From Fodinibius sp050117475 (GTDB lineage Bacteria > Bacteroidota > Rhodothermia > Balneolales > Balneolaceae), in NCBI GenBank assembly GCA_050117475.1, contig JASFMR010000123.1:1-7612 (forward strand): a DNA stretch of 7,612 bases. Reading direction: 5' to 3'. The notes under the pieces were generated by a model. It ran no database searches. It was not told the DNA's origin and worked only from the letters and a program-made list of their open reading frames with translations. A program made the translations under genes and the position numbers. Positions 1 through 6,863 of this stretch are shown one piece after another (position 1 is the stretch's first letter; each line of letters begins with the position of its first letter).

Positions 1-1
1 A

Positions 2-1459
2 CTTATTATTCCGGATGTATACCAGTACAGCAACTCGGCTGAGCGCATCGTGCCGGATGAGCACAACTGGGACAAGCAGGTATTCAGTTTGTATGCTAAA
101 GTAAATATTGGCTATAAAGACATGGTATACCTGGACGGTAGTTATCGTCAGGACTGGAGCTCCGCGTTGCCGTCCAATAACAACGGCTATGGCTATCCTT
201 CGGTAGGACTGTCCTTTGTATTCAGTGAACTGCTGCAAAGCGACATTATCTCCTACGGTAAGTTTCGTGCCGGTTGGGCCCAGGTTGGAAACGACGTCGG
301 TGCTGAGAAAATTTTGTCAAGCTTCCAGTTGAGTGCCAACCCTTATACGAATCCCAAAACAGGTAGCGGTACGCCGCTTCTTTATACGGATAATAAGTTT
401 GTTGATCCCAATATTAAGCCGGCCATTAACTCATCGTTCGAGACCGGTTTCGATATCCGGTTCTTTGATGATCGAATAGGCCTGAACGCCACTTATTACC
501 ACGAAACCCGTAAAGACGAAATCATTGGCGTGTCGTTGTCAAATTCCAATGGCGCCGGGTCTTACCTGACCAATGCCGGTACTTCCAAACGCGATGGTGT
601 TGAACTGTCGCTGAACGGGGTACCTGTACGTACCCGCGATTTCCGATGGGATGCGACGCTGAACTTTGCCAAGAACAAGACAATCGTTACTGATTTACCG
701 GAAGGACTTAACACCTATCAGATTGGTAACACTGCCTCTGCCTTTGGATACATTAATATTACCCACGAAAGGGGAGGCGAATGGGGGCAACTTCGCGGTG
801 CTGCTATCAAGCGCGCTGACAATGGGGATCCAATCATTACCAAAGATTCCAACGGCGACCTTACGGGATTGTATGATGCTGTCCAGGGACAATTTTTTGG
901 CAGCGTCCTCCCCGACTGGACCGGTGGAATGGTGAATACTTTTACCTATAAAGGATTAGGCCTTACGGCAGCGATTGACTTTCAAAAGGGCGGCAAGTTC
1001 TTTTCGCTTACTGAACAGTGGGGAACCTACACCGGTATCCTGGATGAAACAGCCGGTCTCAACGACAAAGGCAATCCCAAGCGTGACGCTGTGGCCGACG
1101 GCGGTGGTGTTCATGTGACCGGACAGGATATAGATGGCAATGCGGTTGATATGTATGTCGATGCCCACGATTACTACAGTCAGTGGTATTCGAACCGTTT
1201 GGCCGAGCCTTTTGTCCACGATGCAAGCTATGTGAAACTGAGGGAGCTGAGCCTGAATTACTCTCTGCCGAAGCGCTGGCTGGGCGGCTTTATTAACTCT
1301 GCTAAAATTGGAGTGGTAGGCCGAAACCTGTGGCTGATTGCGGTATCAGGGGATAACCATCACCGATGGGATCCATCCGAGCTTTCAAGAACCTTTGGTG
1401 AAGATGGCCAATTGCCGGGTACCCGAAGCTTCGGTTTCAACGTAAACGTAACTTTCTAA
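2..1459 (+). CDS. SusC/RagA-family TonB-linked outer membrane receptor, C-terminal part (5' truncated by window edge)
   Basis: This is the last 485 residues of an outer-membrane transporter of the SusC/RagA type. Such proteins form a TonB-energised 22-strand barrel that pairs with a SusD lipoprotein to import oligosaccharides, peptides or similar oligomers. The frame is open to the left edge, so the true start, signal peptide, carboxypeptidase-like domain and plug lie outside the window. The first in-frame GTG (position 50) is only an internal valine. Visible support includes alternating aromatic/polar barrel strands, for example DMVYLDGSYRQDWSSALP, GLNATYYHETRKDEI and the late ASYVKLRELSLNYSLPKRW. 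The protein ends in VNVTF, a terminal aromatic residue of the kind recognised by the barrel-assembly machinery. A SusD-like gene starts 11 bases after the stop, which is the standard operon order. The substrate cannot be inferred. The visible frame shows no internal stop or frameshift. Confidence 0.95.
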   Translation, partial: LIIPDVYQYSNSAERIVPDEHNWDKQVFSLYAKVNIGYKDMVYLDGSYRQDWSSALPSNNNGYGYPSVGLSFVFSELLQSDIISYGKFRAGWAQVGNDVGAEKILSSFQLSANPYTNPKTGSGTPLLYTDNKFVDPNIKPAINSSFETGFDIRFFDDRIGLNATYYHETRKDEIIGVSLSNSNGAGSYLTNAGTSKRDGVELSLNGVPVRTRDFRWDATLNFAKNKTIVTDLPEGLNTYQIGNTASAFGYINITHERGGEWGQLRGAAIKRADNGDPIITKDSNGDLTGLYDAVQGQFFGSVLPDWTGGMVNTFTYKGLGLTAAIDFQKGGKFFSLTEQWGTYTGILDETAGLNDKGNPKRDAVADGGGVHVTGQDIDGNAVDMYVDAHDYYSQWYSNRLAEPFVHDASYVKLRELSLNYSLPKRWLGGFINSAKIGVVGRNLWLIAVSGDNHHRWDPSELSRTFGEDGQLPGTRSFGFNVNVTF

Positions 1460-1470
1460 ACGGTAAGACA

Positions 1471-2976
1471 ATGAAGAAACTATCTTTAATATTTTCGATT
1501 CTCTTATGTATTCTCGTTGTCTCGTGCGATTCCGTGAACTTCGGGAACGTTAACAACGACGACGATGCTGTGACTGCAGCCAGCACGGAGGGACTTATGG
1601 CGGGCGCTATGAATCAATTCTTTACACTATTCGGAAGGAATTATCATACACGTCCCAACCTATACGTCCAGTACCAGTCCCAGGTCGTGTATACCAATGA
1701 GCAGCGTTATAATTTAGCACCGGCCCCTTGGGGAGGCTATTACGTAGGCTGCCTGAGCAACCTCAAACAGGTCGTGGATATCACTACGGCTGACGAGGTC
1801 AGCATCGCGACTAAATCCTACGGTGACCCTGCCAACCAGGCCGGGGTAGCAGAGATCATGGCTGCATTCGTATGGAAGCGGGTTACCGATATCTGGGGCC
1901 CCGTTCCTTATACGGATGCTCTGAGGAAGGGGGATACATTGACTCCCTCTTATACCGACCAGGAAACCATCTATAAGGACCTGATTTCACGGGTAAAGGC
2001 TGCGCGTGATATGCTGGATCCCAACCTGGCCGGACCTACCGGTGATGTGGTCTATGGCGGAGATGTAGCGAAGTGGAAAAAGTTTGCTAACTCTTTCCTG
2101 CTGTCTCTGACGATGCAGCTGTCCAAGAAATACCCGGGCGCCAGCGGTTTCGCGGCTACGGAGTTCAACGCTGCTCTTAGTGACCCGGCCGGCGTTATTG
2201 AGGACATCGCAGATGATGCGTGGTATCAGTATGCCAACGCACCGGGTGCTCTGAACCCCTTCTCACAGCTGCGTGGGTCTGATTACCAGATGTCCATGCC
2301 TTTTACGGATGCTCTCAGGGGACAGGCGGATGGCTCAACGATTACCTATTCCAATAGTACCTACGACGAACGACTGAACGTGTTTGCGGCTGATACCAGC
2401 CTGAACGGTCGTCCGTACGGACTGGATAAGTATAATGGAAGTGAGAAATTTACTTCCATCAGCAGCGTGATCCGCGACCCGGATGCCCCGCTGCCGTACT
2501 TGACCGCAGCCTATACCTACCTCAACCGCGCCGAAGCGGCCGAAAGAGGATGGACAAGCGAAAATGCACAAACCATGTTCACCAACGGTGTCATGGCGTC
2601 ATACGCAACGGTGGATGCGCACTGGGATGATGGTGATCCTACTACCGGTATGTTGCAGAGCGACGGTAGTGCATTTGCCGCCAATCGTATTATGGACGCC
2701 GGATCTGCCGGCGGTGGCATGATGCAGGTTATCGATGAAGAGAAATGGGTGGCCTTGTTCCCCATGGGTTTTCAGGCGTGGTCAGAGTGGAGACGAACGG
2801 GTGTTCCCGGTCTGATCCCATCTCAGGATGCTGTTAACGATGGTAGTATTCCGACTCGCCTGGTATATCCGACTGCTGAATCGGGAGTAAACTCGGAAAG
2901 CTACAATGCAGGGGTCGGCAAGTTAACTCCTGCCAGCGATTCCAACACCTCGAAGTTCTGGTGGGAAATGCAGTAA
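1471..2976 (+). CDS. SusD/RagB-family nutrient-binding outer membrane lipoprotein (SusD-like_2 type)
   Basis: This 501-residue surface lipoprotein is the likely lid and substrate-binding partner of the upstream SusC barrel. The N-terminus is a lipoprotein signal peptide (KK, hydrophobic residues 4-17, lipobox VVSC with lipidated Cys19), which supports the ATG at 1471. No clear Shine-Dalgarno precedes it, as is common in Bacteroidota. Family signatures include AAFVWKRVTDIWGPVPYTDA (131-150), a helical YKDLISRVKAARDMLD (168-183), GGDVAKWKKFANSFLLSLTM (196-215), LNRAEAAERGW (351-361), DEEKWVALFPMGFQAWSEWR (422-441) and a terminal KFWWEMQ. These match the SusD-like_2 branch rather than classical starch SusD. 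Length is normal for the family. An acidic stretch NNDDD (28-32) lies just after the lipidated Cys and could form part of a surface-export signal, but that is inference. The ligand is unknown. Confidence 0.94.
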   Translation: MKKLSLIFSILLCILVVSCDSVNFGNVNNDDDAVTAASTEGLMAGAMNQFFTLFGRNYHTRPNLYVQYQSQVVYTNEQRYNLAPAPWGGYYVGCLSNLKQVVDITTADEVSIATKSYGDPANQAGVAEIMAAFVWKRVTDIWGPVPYTDALRKGDTLTPSYTDQETIYKDLISRVKAARDMLDPNLAGPTGDVVYGGDVAKWKKFANSFLLSLTMQLSKKYPGASGFAATEFNAALSDPAGVIEDIADDAWYQYANAPGALNPFSQLRGSDYQMSMPFTDALRGQADGSTITYSNSTYDERLNVFAADTSLNGRPYGLDKYNGSEKFTSISSVIRDPDAPLPYLTAAYTYLNRAEAAERGWTSENAQTMFTNGVMASYATVDAHWDDGDPTTGMLQSDGSAFAANRIMDAGSAGGGMMQVIDEEKWVALFPMGFQAWSEWRRTGVPGLIPSQDAVNDGSIPTRLVYPTAESGVNSESYNAGVGKLTPASDSNTSKFWWEMQ

Positions 2977-2985
2977 AAAAAGATA

Positions 2986-3010
2986 CCTCTCCAGAAAATG
3001 GAGGGGCTTT
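2986..3010. terminator. Rho-independent terminator hairpin 1, probably bidirectional
   Basis: CCTCTCC (2986-2992) pairs with GGAGGGG (3000-3006) around a 7-base loop, with one G-T wobble. On the plus strand it is followed only by CTTTAATAATATTT. On the minus strand the stem is followed by TATCTTTTTTA, a better U-tract. The hairpin therefore probably stops leftward transcripts from the DUF1028 gene at least as well as rightward ones from the SusCD operon. Confidence 0.7.
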
Positions 3011-3037
3011 AATAATATTTCTATTCTTTGGCCTCCA

Positions 3038-3072
3038 GCCTCCCGCATATTTTTATTAGCGGGGGGCTTTTT
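3038..3072 (+). terminator. Rho-independent terminator hairpin 2 of the SusCD operon
   Basis: GCCTCCCGC (3038-3046) pairs with GCGGGGGGC (3059-3067), a 9-bp GC-rich stem with one wobble and a 12-base AT loop. A TTTTT run (3068-3072) follows directly. The layout is that of a strong intrinsic terminator for plus-strand transcription. The opposite strand lacks a U-tract after the stem. Confidence 0.85.
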
Positions 3073-3124
3073 ATAAAAGGCTCAACAATCCAATGTTTTC
3101 TGAATGATTCCCAGGTTAGGCTGA

Positions 3125-4123
3125 CTACTTTTTATAGGTGCCTAAAATTTTATCCAAATTTTCGTCAGAGACTGAAAGCATTCCATTCTTCGTGATTCGC
3201 TTGGTGAGCGTAACCCAGTGATCATTTTTGTTAAACACTTCTTTGAAAAGAGGCAAAGATTGCTGCAGACGACCTGCATTTGCCATAGATACAGCCGTCC
3301 AGTAAGTCATTTCGAGATTATTAGGAAACATTTCTCTGGCTTCTCCATACTCTTTTAATGCTTTATCTACATCATTCGCTTCAATAGCCTGGTCGCCGGC
3401 ATTCATATGTTGATAGGCTCTCTGAACTTTTAACAGACGGGAGATTTCATCAACGGCATGGTCATTATCCTCTACGCGCAGATTAATTTTTTCATCTTCC
3501 CACTTTTTTCCTGTTGCCTTGCCTCTAACTACCAATATAGCTGCCGATTGTTGTCCTCGTATATCTCCGCCTGCTTTTTGGGCTGCCTGCAAAGCTGCAA
3601 CCATTCGCTCAGCCAGTGGTCCGTCGGCATTTTCGTAAGCTTCAGACATTGAAGGCCATACCTGGTCCGTCAGCATCATATTTGCCTGGACAGAGTATTG
3701 TTTTCCGGTGATGTGCCCAGCTTCCGCAATGCACTTTTCGCCGGTATAGGTAGCAACCCTGCCTTTGGAATCAATAATAGCCACTTGTCGATAGGCGCGG
3801 CCGTCATCTCCGGCAATGAGCGAATCCAGTGCTTCTTGGGGCGTGATCCCTTTTTCAAGCATATCGAGGGCACGGGGCCCAAAACTCACATTAGTCAGTG
3901 ATTGGGTGGCTACAGCGCCAACCCCGGCTCTTGCCCAGGTAACGCTCGTACCTACCGAAAACCAATGAGATTGTACGGCCACCCCAATATCACCGGTAAT
4001 ACTGTCTCTGGCTACGATAGAGAACGTATGGGCAAGGGGTTCGTCCATATTGTAAACACTTTGGGCGCTGAGGTCGGAAGTAATAATGAATAGGGCAAAA
4101 AGAACAACCAGGAAACGTTTCAT
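3125..4123 (-). CDS. Secreted DUF1028 family protein with C-terminal TPR-like repeats
   Basis: This is a 332-residue exported protein. Residues 1-20 form a Sec signal peptide with a probable cleavage site after LSA, before Gln21. Residues about 33-230 match the DUF1028 family: HTFSIVARDSITGDIGVAVQ, then SHWFSVGTSVTWARAGVGAV and ATQSLTNVSFGP, then GDIRGQQSAAILVVRG (186-201) and LRVEDNDHAVDEISRL (215-230). The family has an Ntn-hydrolase-like fold, so an amidohydrolase or peptidase-like activity is possible, but its biochemical role is not established. Residues about 235-300 look like two helical TPR-type units (AIEANDVDKALKEYGEAREMFPNN, then MANAGRLQQSLPLFKEVF), which suggests a protein-binding tail. 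It is transcribed leftward, converging on the SusCD operon. The methyltransferase lies 83 bases upstream on the same strand, so cotranscription is possible but not evident. The ATG at 4123 is chosen because it gives a complete signal peptide. Confidence 0.9.
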   Translation of the reverse strand: MKRFLVVLFALFIITSDLSAQSVYNMDEPLAHTFSIVARDSITGDIGVAVQSHWFSVGTSVTWARAGVGAVATQSLTNVSFGPRALDMLEKGITPQEALDSLIAGDDGRAYRQVAIIDSKGRVATYTGEKCIAEAGHITGKQYSVQANMMLTDQVWPSMSEAYENADGPLAERMVAALQAAQKAGGDIRGQQSAAILVVRGKATGKKWEDEKINLRVEDNDHAVDEISRLLKVQRAYQHMNAGDQAIEANDVDKALKEYGEAREMFPNNLEMTYWTAVSMANAGRLQQSLPLFKEVFNKNDHWVTLTKRITKNGMLSVSDENLDKILGTYKK

Positions 4124-4206
4124 AACAATTCTCTTAAGTTATAATTTAATTGACATCATATTTTAAATGTATAAGTAGCAAAAATGATAGGTCTTAGATA
4201 ATTGAT

Positions 4207-4875
4207 TTAAATAGGTTTTTCAATGACAAACACTAAAAAGGGCCAGAGGGGAAAACCGAGTCTCTTTTTGAAAATAACGTTTCCGCCAGCTTCTCTGAGG
4301 GCCGGTAATACTTTAACGGCCCGGCACCCAAGGGATAGTTCGGGAATCTTCCAGTACATTTTTTCGACGGCGTTGGCCAAACCTCTGACTAATTTATTAG
4401 ATGGTTCCGTAGAATGGGCGATGCCGATCTTCCCGCCAGGTTTAACTATACGATATAGTTCAAGGGCAGCTTTAGCAGGATCGAAAAGCGGACACAAGCT
4501 GTAAGTAGAGAGTGCAACGTCGAAGCTGCAATCTTCGTAGGGTAGGGATGCCATGTCTCCGGTAGCAAAAATCAGGCGATCTGATATCCTCTTTTTAACT
4601 GCTTTTTCTTTCGCTTTCTTCAGCATTTCCCGGCTAAAATCATACAAAACAACAGATCCCTCCGGCCCCACGGATTGGGCTGCTAAAAGAGCTGTTGTGC
4701 CTGTCCCGGCCCCGGCATCAATTACATTATCGCCTTGTGTCACTGTTTTAGAAACTACAAGTTTCCGACCCTTCTGGTCAGAGTTAAATGTCACAATAGA
4801 ATGCTGCCAGTCGTACCACCCGGAAACTTTATCGTAAACCGATTTGAGCTGATCTTCAGGCAGGGCCTTAATCAT
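4207..4875 (-). CDS. Class I SAM-dependent methyltransferase (UbiE/Methyltransf_11-like)
   Basis: This 222-residue cytoplasmic Rossmann-fold methyltransferase shows the expected motifs in order. They are the glycine-rich SAM loop VIDAGAGTG (51-59), an acidic residue after the second strand in VVLYDFS (Asp79), GDMASLPY (106-113), FDVALSTYSLCPL (118-130) and VKPGGKIGIAH (144-154). The N-terminus KSVYDKVSGWYDWQH (11-25) resembles the Y-D-x-x-A/S-x-x-Y-D start of UbiE/COQ5-like enzymes. The C-terminus is hydrophobic (FPLWPFLVFVIEK). The substrate (quinone, lipid or small molecule) cannot be read from the sequence. No menaquinone biosynthesis genes are adjacent, so it should not be called UbiE. 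The ATG at 4875 has no strong Shine-Dalgarno, but it precedes the conserved N-terminal motif by a normal distance. Confidence 0.9.
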   Translation of the reverse strand: MIKALPEDQLKSVYDKVSGWYDWQHSIVTFNSDQKGRKLVVSKTVTQGDNVIDAGAGTGTTALLAAQSVGPEGSVVLYDFSREMLKKAKEKAVKKRISDRLIFATGDMASLPYEDCSFDVALSTYSLCPLFDPAKAALELYRIVKPGGKIGIAHSTEPSNKLVRGLANAVEKMYWKIPELSLGCRAVKVLPALREAGGNVIFKKRLGFPLWPFLVFVIEKPI

Positions 4876-4947
4876 TTTGTTGATTTATCTTTCGGCGGTC
4901 AATTAAAAAATAGAATAGTAATAATACATAGAGAATGAAAATGGTTG

Positions 4948-4976
4948 TTTGCCAATGAAGGTGGCATAGTGGCAAA
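4948..4976. promoter_or_regulatory. Inverted repeat in divergent promoter region, possible operator or leader hairpin
   Basis: TTTGCCA (4948-4954) and TGGCAAA (4970-4976) form a perfect 7-bp inverted repeat with a 15-base spacer. It lies in the 170-base spacer between the leftward methyltransferase gene and the rightward DUF389 gene. An AT-rich tract (CTATTTTTTTATTTA) follows on the plus strand, so the element could be a dyad operator or a weak terminator-like hairpin ahead of the DUF389 gene. Its function is inferred only from symmetry and position. Confidence 0.35.
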
Positions 4977-5045
4977 TCTCTATTTTTTTATTTATCCATT
5001 CCTTTGTACTCTTTTATTGAATGAATATTCAAGAACAGGATTGGT

Positions 5046-6053
5046 ATGGATTACCGAATGCTTGAGCTGATGGCGCCTCCCGAAACATCTCAAAAAGCGC
5101 GTAAACTCATTGAAAACGAGGAAAAAATTCTGGGTGTTTGGAGTGATAACCTGGATGATGGAAGTGCAATATTACGCATATTGGTCGATGCGGACCGTAC
5201 GGAATCGCTGTCCGATACCTTCACCGACAAATTTAAAGATGTTGACGGCTTTCGTATTACGCTTTTTGCGGTTGAAGCAACGTTGCCTCAGCCGGAAGTT
5301 GAAGTTGAGGAAGACAAGACCGAAGAAAAAGAGGAGACTAAATATGTTGGACGTATTAGCCGGGAGGAGTTATATGCTGATGTAAGCGGCGGAAGTGATT
5401 TGAACTGGGTTTATATTAGTATGGTTGTTCTGTCTACCGTAGTAGCGGGAGTGGGACTTATACGTGACGATGTCGCCGTTATAATTGGGGCTATGGTTAT
5501 CGCACCGCTGCTGGGACCTAATGTTTCGCTTGCCCTTTCCGTAACTCTTGGAGACTTTGAATTGGCTTTAAGGTCACTAAAAGCAAATTTGGCGGGGCTT
5601 TTCAGTGCGCTTTTCGTTGCTCTCTTTATGGGTATGATACTTCATATAAACATGGATTCTCATCAGCTTATGAATAAGACGATGGTTAGTTTGGGAGATA
5701 TCACTATTGCTTTAGCTGCAGGGAGTGCCGGTGTACTGGCATTTACGCGCGGTGTGCCTGCTACGATAGTAGGAGTAATGGTTTCCGTTGCGTTGTTGCC
5801 CCCATTGGTGGCTGTCGGACTTTTGGTCGGGGCGGGTTATACAGGCCTTGCTGTTGGGGCTGTCATTCTGACGATCACAAATCTAATTTGCATTAATTTA
5901 GCTGGTATAGTCACCTTCCTGGTGCAGGGAGTGCGGCCTCGTACTTGGTGGGAAGCCGAAAAGGCCAAGAAGGCAAGTCGAGCCGCAATTACTATTTGGT
6001 TTGTATTGCTTGTTATTCTGGCAATTATAATCTGGTCCTGGGATTATCTGTAA
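5046..6053 (+). CDS. DUF389 / TIGR00341 family multi-pass membrane protein
   Basis: This is a 335-residue inner-membrane protein of unknown function. Residues 1-78 form a soluble alpha/beta N-terminal domain, followed by a charged, Glu/Lys-rich linker (82-98). About seven hydrophobic segments then follow (roughly 120-138, 143-168, 182-200, 216-235, 238-262, 266-294 and 312-332). Hallmark DUF389 sequences are DLNWVYISMVVLSTVVAGVG (118-137), VAVIIGAMVIAPLLGPNVSL (143-162), FTRGVPATIVGVMVSVALLP (233-252) and a late ITNLICINLAGIVTF (277-291). Family members are often called hydrophobic or putative transport proteins, but no substrate is established. An in-frame TGA at 5022 limits upstream extension, and AGGA at 5037-5040 sits 5 bases before the ATG at 5046, which supports this start. 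The gene appears to be monocistronic and converges on the small membrane protein downstream. Confidence 0.92.
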   Translation: MDYRMLELMAPPETSQKARKLIENEEKILGVWSDNLDDGSAILRILVDADRTESLSDTFTDKFKDVDGFRITLFAVEATLPQPEVEVEEDKTEEKEETKYVGRISREELYADVSGGSDLNWVYISMVVLSTVVAGVGLIRDDVAVIIGAMVIAPLLGPNVSLALSVTLGDFELALRSLKANLAGLFSALFVALFMGMILHINMDSHQLMNKTMVSLGDITIALAAGSAGVLAFTRGVPATIVGVMVSVALLPPLVAVGLLVGAGYTGLAVGAVILTITNLICINLAGIVTFLVQGVRPRTWWEAEKAKKASRAAITIWFVLLVILAIIIWSWDYL

Positions 6054-6090
6054 TCAGAAGTTTTTTGCCGGATTCTTAAAAATGCAGCTT

Positions 6091-6567
6091 TCAGGTGTCG
6101 AGTGAATGGAAATATTTATCGATATATTTCTTTTGACCGGCAAATGTAACATCTTCGGCTTCCTTGATCTTGGAAGATAAAAGGTCGATTGCAGCATTAA
6201 AATTCATGTATAGATCTCCGATCGAAATTCTTCTAAAAGTATTTTTGCCGCAGATCTCAATAAATCCCTTCCTAACGATTAATTTTTCAATATTGCTGTA
6301 AGGTATCTCTTTCGATAAAAGTCCCGTTTGGGTCACACTATCGGGACCAAAGTTTATCCTGAATCGGTAGGTATGGGGTATCCACAATAGACTCAATACA
6401 ATGGTTAAACAACCCGCTAGAGTCATAAGTAAATTAATGACACCAGATTCAGCAATACTGCTATCTGACATAATAAATATCCCTACCACAATGAAGATCG
6501 GTGCACCCAGGTAGCTAAAAGCTCTTACCGATTTCTTGGGCAGTACTTCAAGGTCGATTTTATCCAT
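6091..6567 (-). CDS. Small two-helix membrane protein with bacterial PH-like C-terminal domain
   Basis: This hypothetical protein has 158 residues when started at the internal ATG at 6567. That ATG is preceded by AAAAGGGGCTAT, a plausible Shine-Dalgarno. An alternative ATG at 6633 would add 22 residues (beginning MVTLYYINPDRG) but has no visible ribosome site. From the chosen start, a short cytoplasmic N-terminus (MDKIDLEVLPKKS) leads to two transmembrane helices (about 18-33 and 43-63). A beta-rich tail follows: YRFRINFGPDSVTQTGLLSKEIPYSNIEKLIVRKGFIEI (67-105), then a helix around 121-138. The layout of two helices, then a strand-rich section with a 'G-L-L-S-K-E-I-P-Y-S-N-I' turn, resembles bacterial PH-domain (bPH) membrane proteins. 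This is fold-level inference and no function is known. It converges on the DUF389 gene with 37 bases between the stops. Confidence 0.75.
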   Translation of the reverse strand: MDKIDLEVLPKKSVRAFSYLGAPIFIVVGIFIMSDSSIAESGVINLLMTLAGCLTIVLSLLWIPHTYRFRINFGPDSVTQTGLLSKEIPYSNIEKLIVRKGFIEICGKNTFRRISIGDLYMNFNAAIDLLSSKIKEAEDVTFAGQKKYIDKYFHSLDT

Positions 6568-6836
6568 ATAGCCCCTTTTATTGTTTGAACAATTGATCCC
6601 TCTATCGGGATTAATGTAATAGAGCGTAACCATAACTGCAACGTCTAAAATGAGGTAGGTCTTGGCGAAGATTTCACTAATCAGTTTGATAATATGAAGC
6701 TATGGCATGTATTTATACCGAATACAGAGTTTTAATCCAATAATATGAAAGGATTAGGTCTAAAATTTCGTTAATCACATCAGGAGGATTGTTTATCAAA
6801 TAAAATTGGTTTTATCAGGAAAATTTTGGCATCCTT

Positions 6837-6842
6837 TATAAT
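6837..6842 (+). promoter_or_regulatory. Possible -10 box (TATAAT)
   Basis: A perfect TATAAT lies 21 bases upstream of the ATG at 6864 and just before the ribosome binding site. No good -35 hexamer is found at 16-18 bases. The nearest candidate, TTGGTT at 6806-6811, is 25 bases away. The leader would be only about 15 bases long. In an AT-rich spacer this may be chance. Confidence 0.25.
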
Positions 6843-6851
6843 ATCCAATCG

Positions 6852-6858
6852 AAGGAGG
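6852..6858 (+). promoter_or_regulatory. Strong Shine-Dalgarno AAGGAGG
   Basis: A near-ideal anti-16S complement sits 5 bases before the ATG at 6864 and fixes the start of the downstream gene. It stands out against the other starts in the window, which have weak or no Shine-Dalgarno. Confidence 0.85.
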
Positions 6859-6863
6859 GAAAG

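Larger units (their letters stand above)
6568..6863. other. AT-rich divergent intergenic region
   Basis: This 296-base spacer lies between the leftward PH-like gene and the rightward lipocalin-like gene, and probably carries both promoters. It contains a 6-bp inverted repeat TAATCC (6733-6738) / GGATTA (6751-6756). It also has an AGGAGG at 6782-6787 that leads only to a four-codon frame and so is not a gene. No tRNA, credible ORF or mobile-element end was seen. If the longer start at 6633 is used for the leftward gene, 66 bases of this region become coding. Confidence 0.5.

Noticed and set aside
666..935. 89-residue plus-strand frame inside the SusC gene
   Set aside because: Lies wholly within the SusC coding frame, has no ribosome site and shows low-complexity, unprotein-like composition. 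It is a shadow frame.
3676..4093. Frames on both strands inside the DUF1028 gene
   Set aside because: They overlap a clearly real gene with domain matches, and none has recognisable protein features.
4124..4206. Possible minus-strand promoter (TTTTTG, 18 bases, TATGAT) before the DUF1028 gene
   Set aside because: The -35-like hexamer matches poorly and the spacer is very AT-rich, so chance matches are expected.
4999..5006. TTCCTTTG resembling the Bacteroidota -7 element TAnnTTTG upstream of the DUF389 gene
   Set aside because: The second consensus base is wrong and no TTG-type -33 element lies about 20 bases upstream, so it is too weak to annotate.
6781..6800. AGGAGG followed by a TTG start in the divergent spacer
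   Set aside because: The frame stops after four codons (TAA at 6801 region or earlier), so it cannot encode a useful peptide. The purine run is probably chance.
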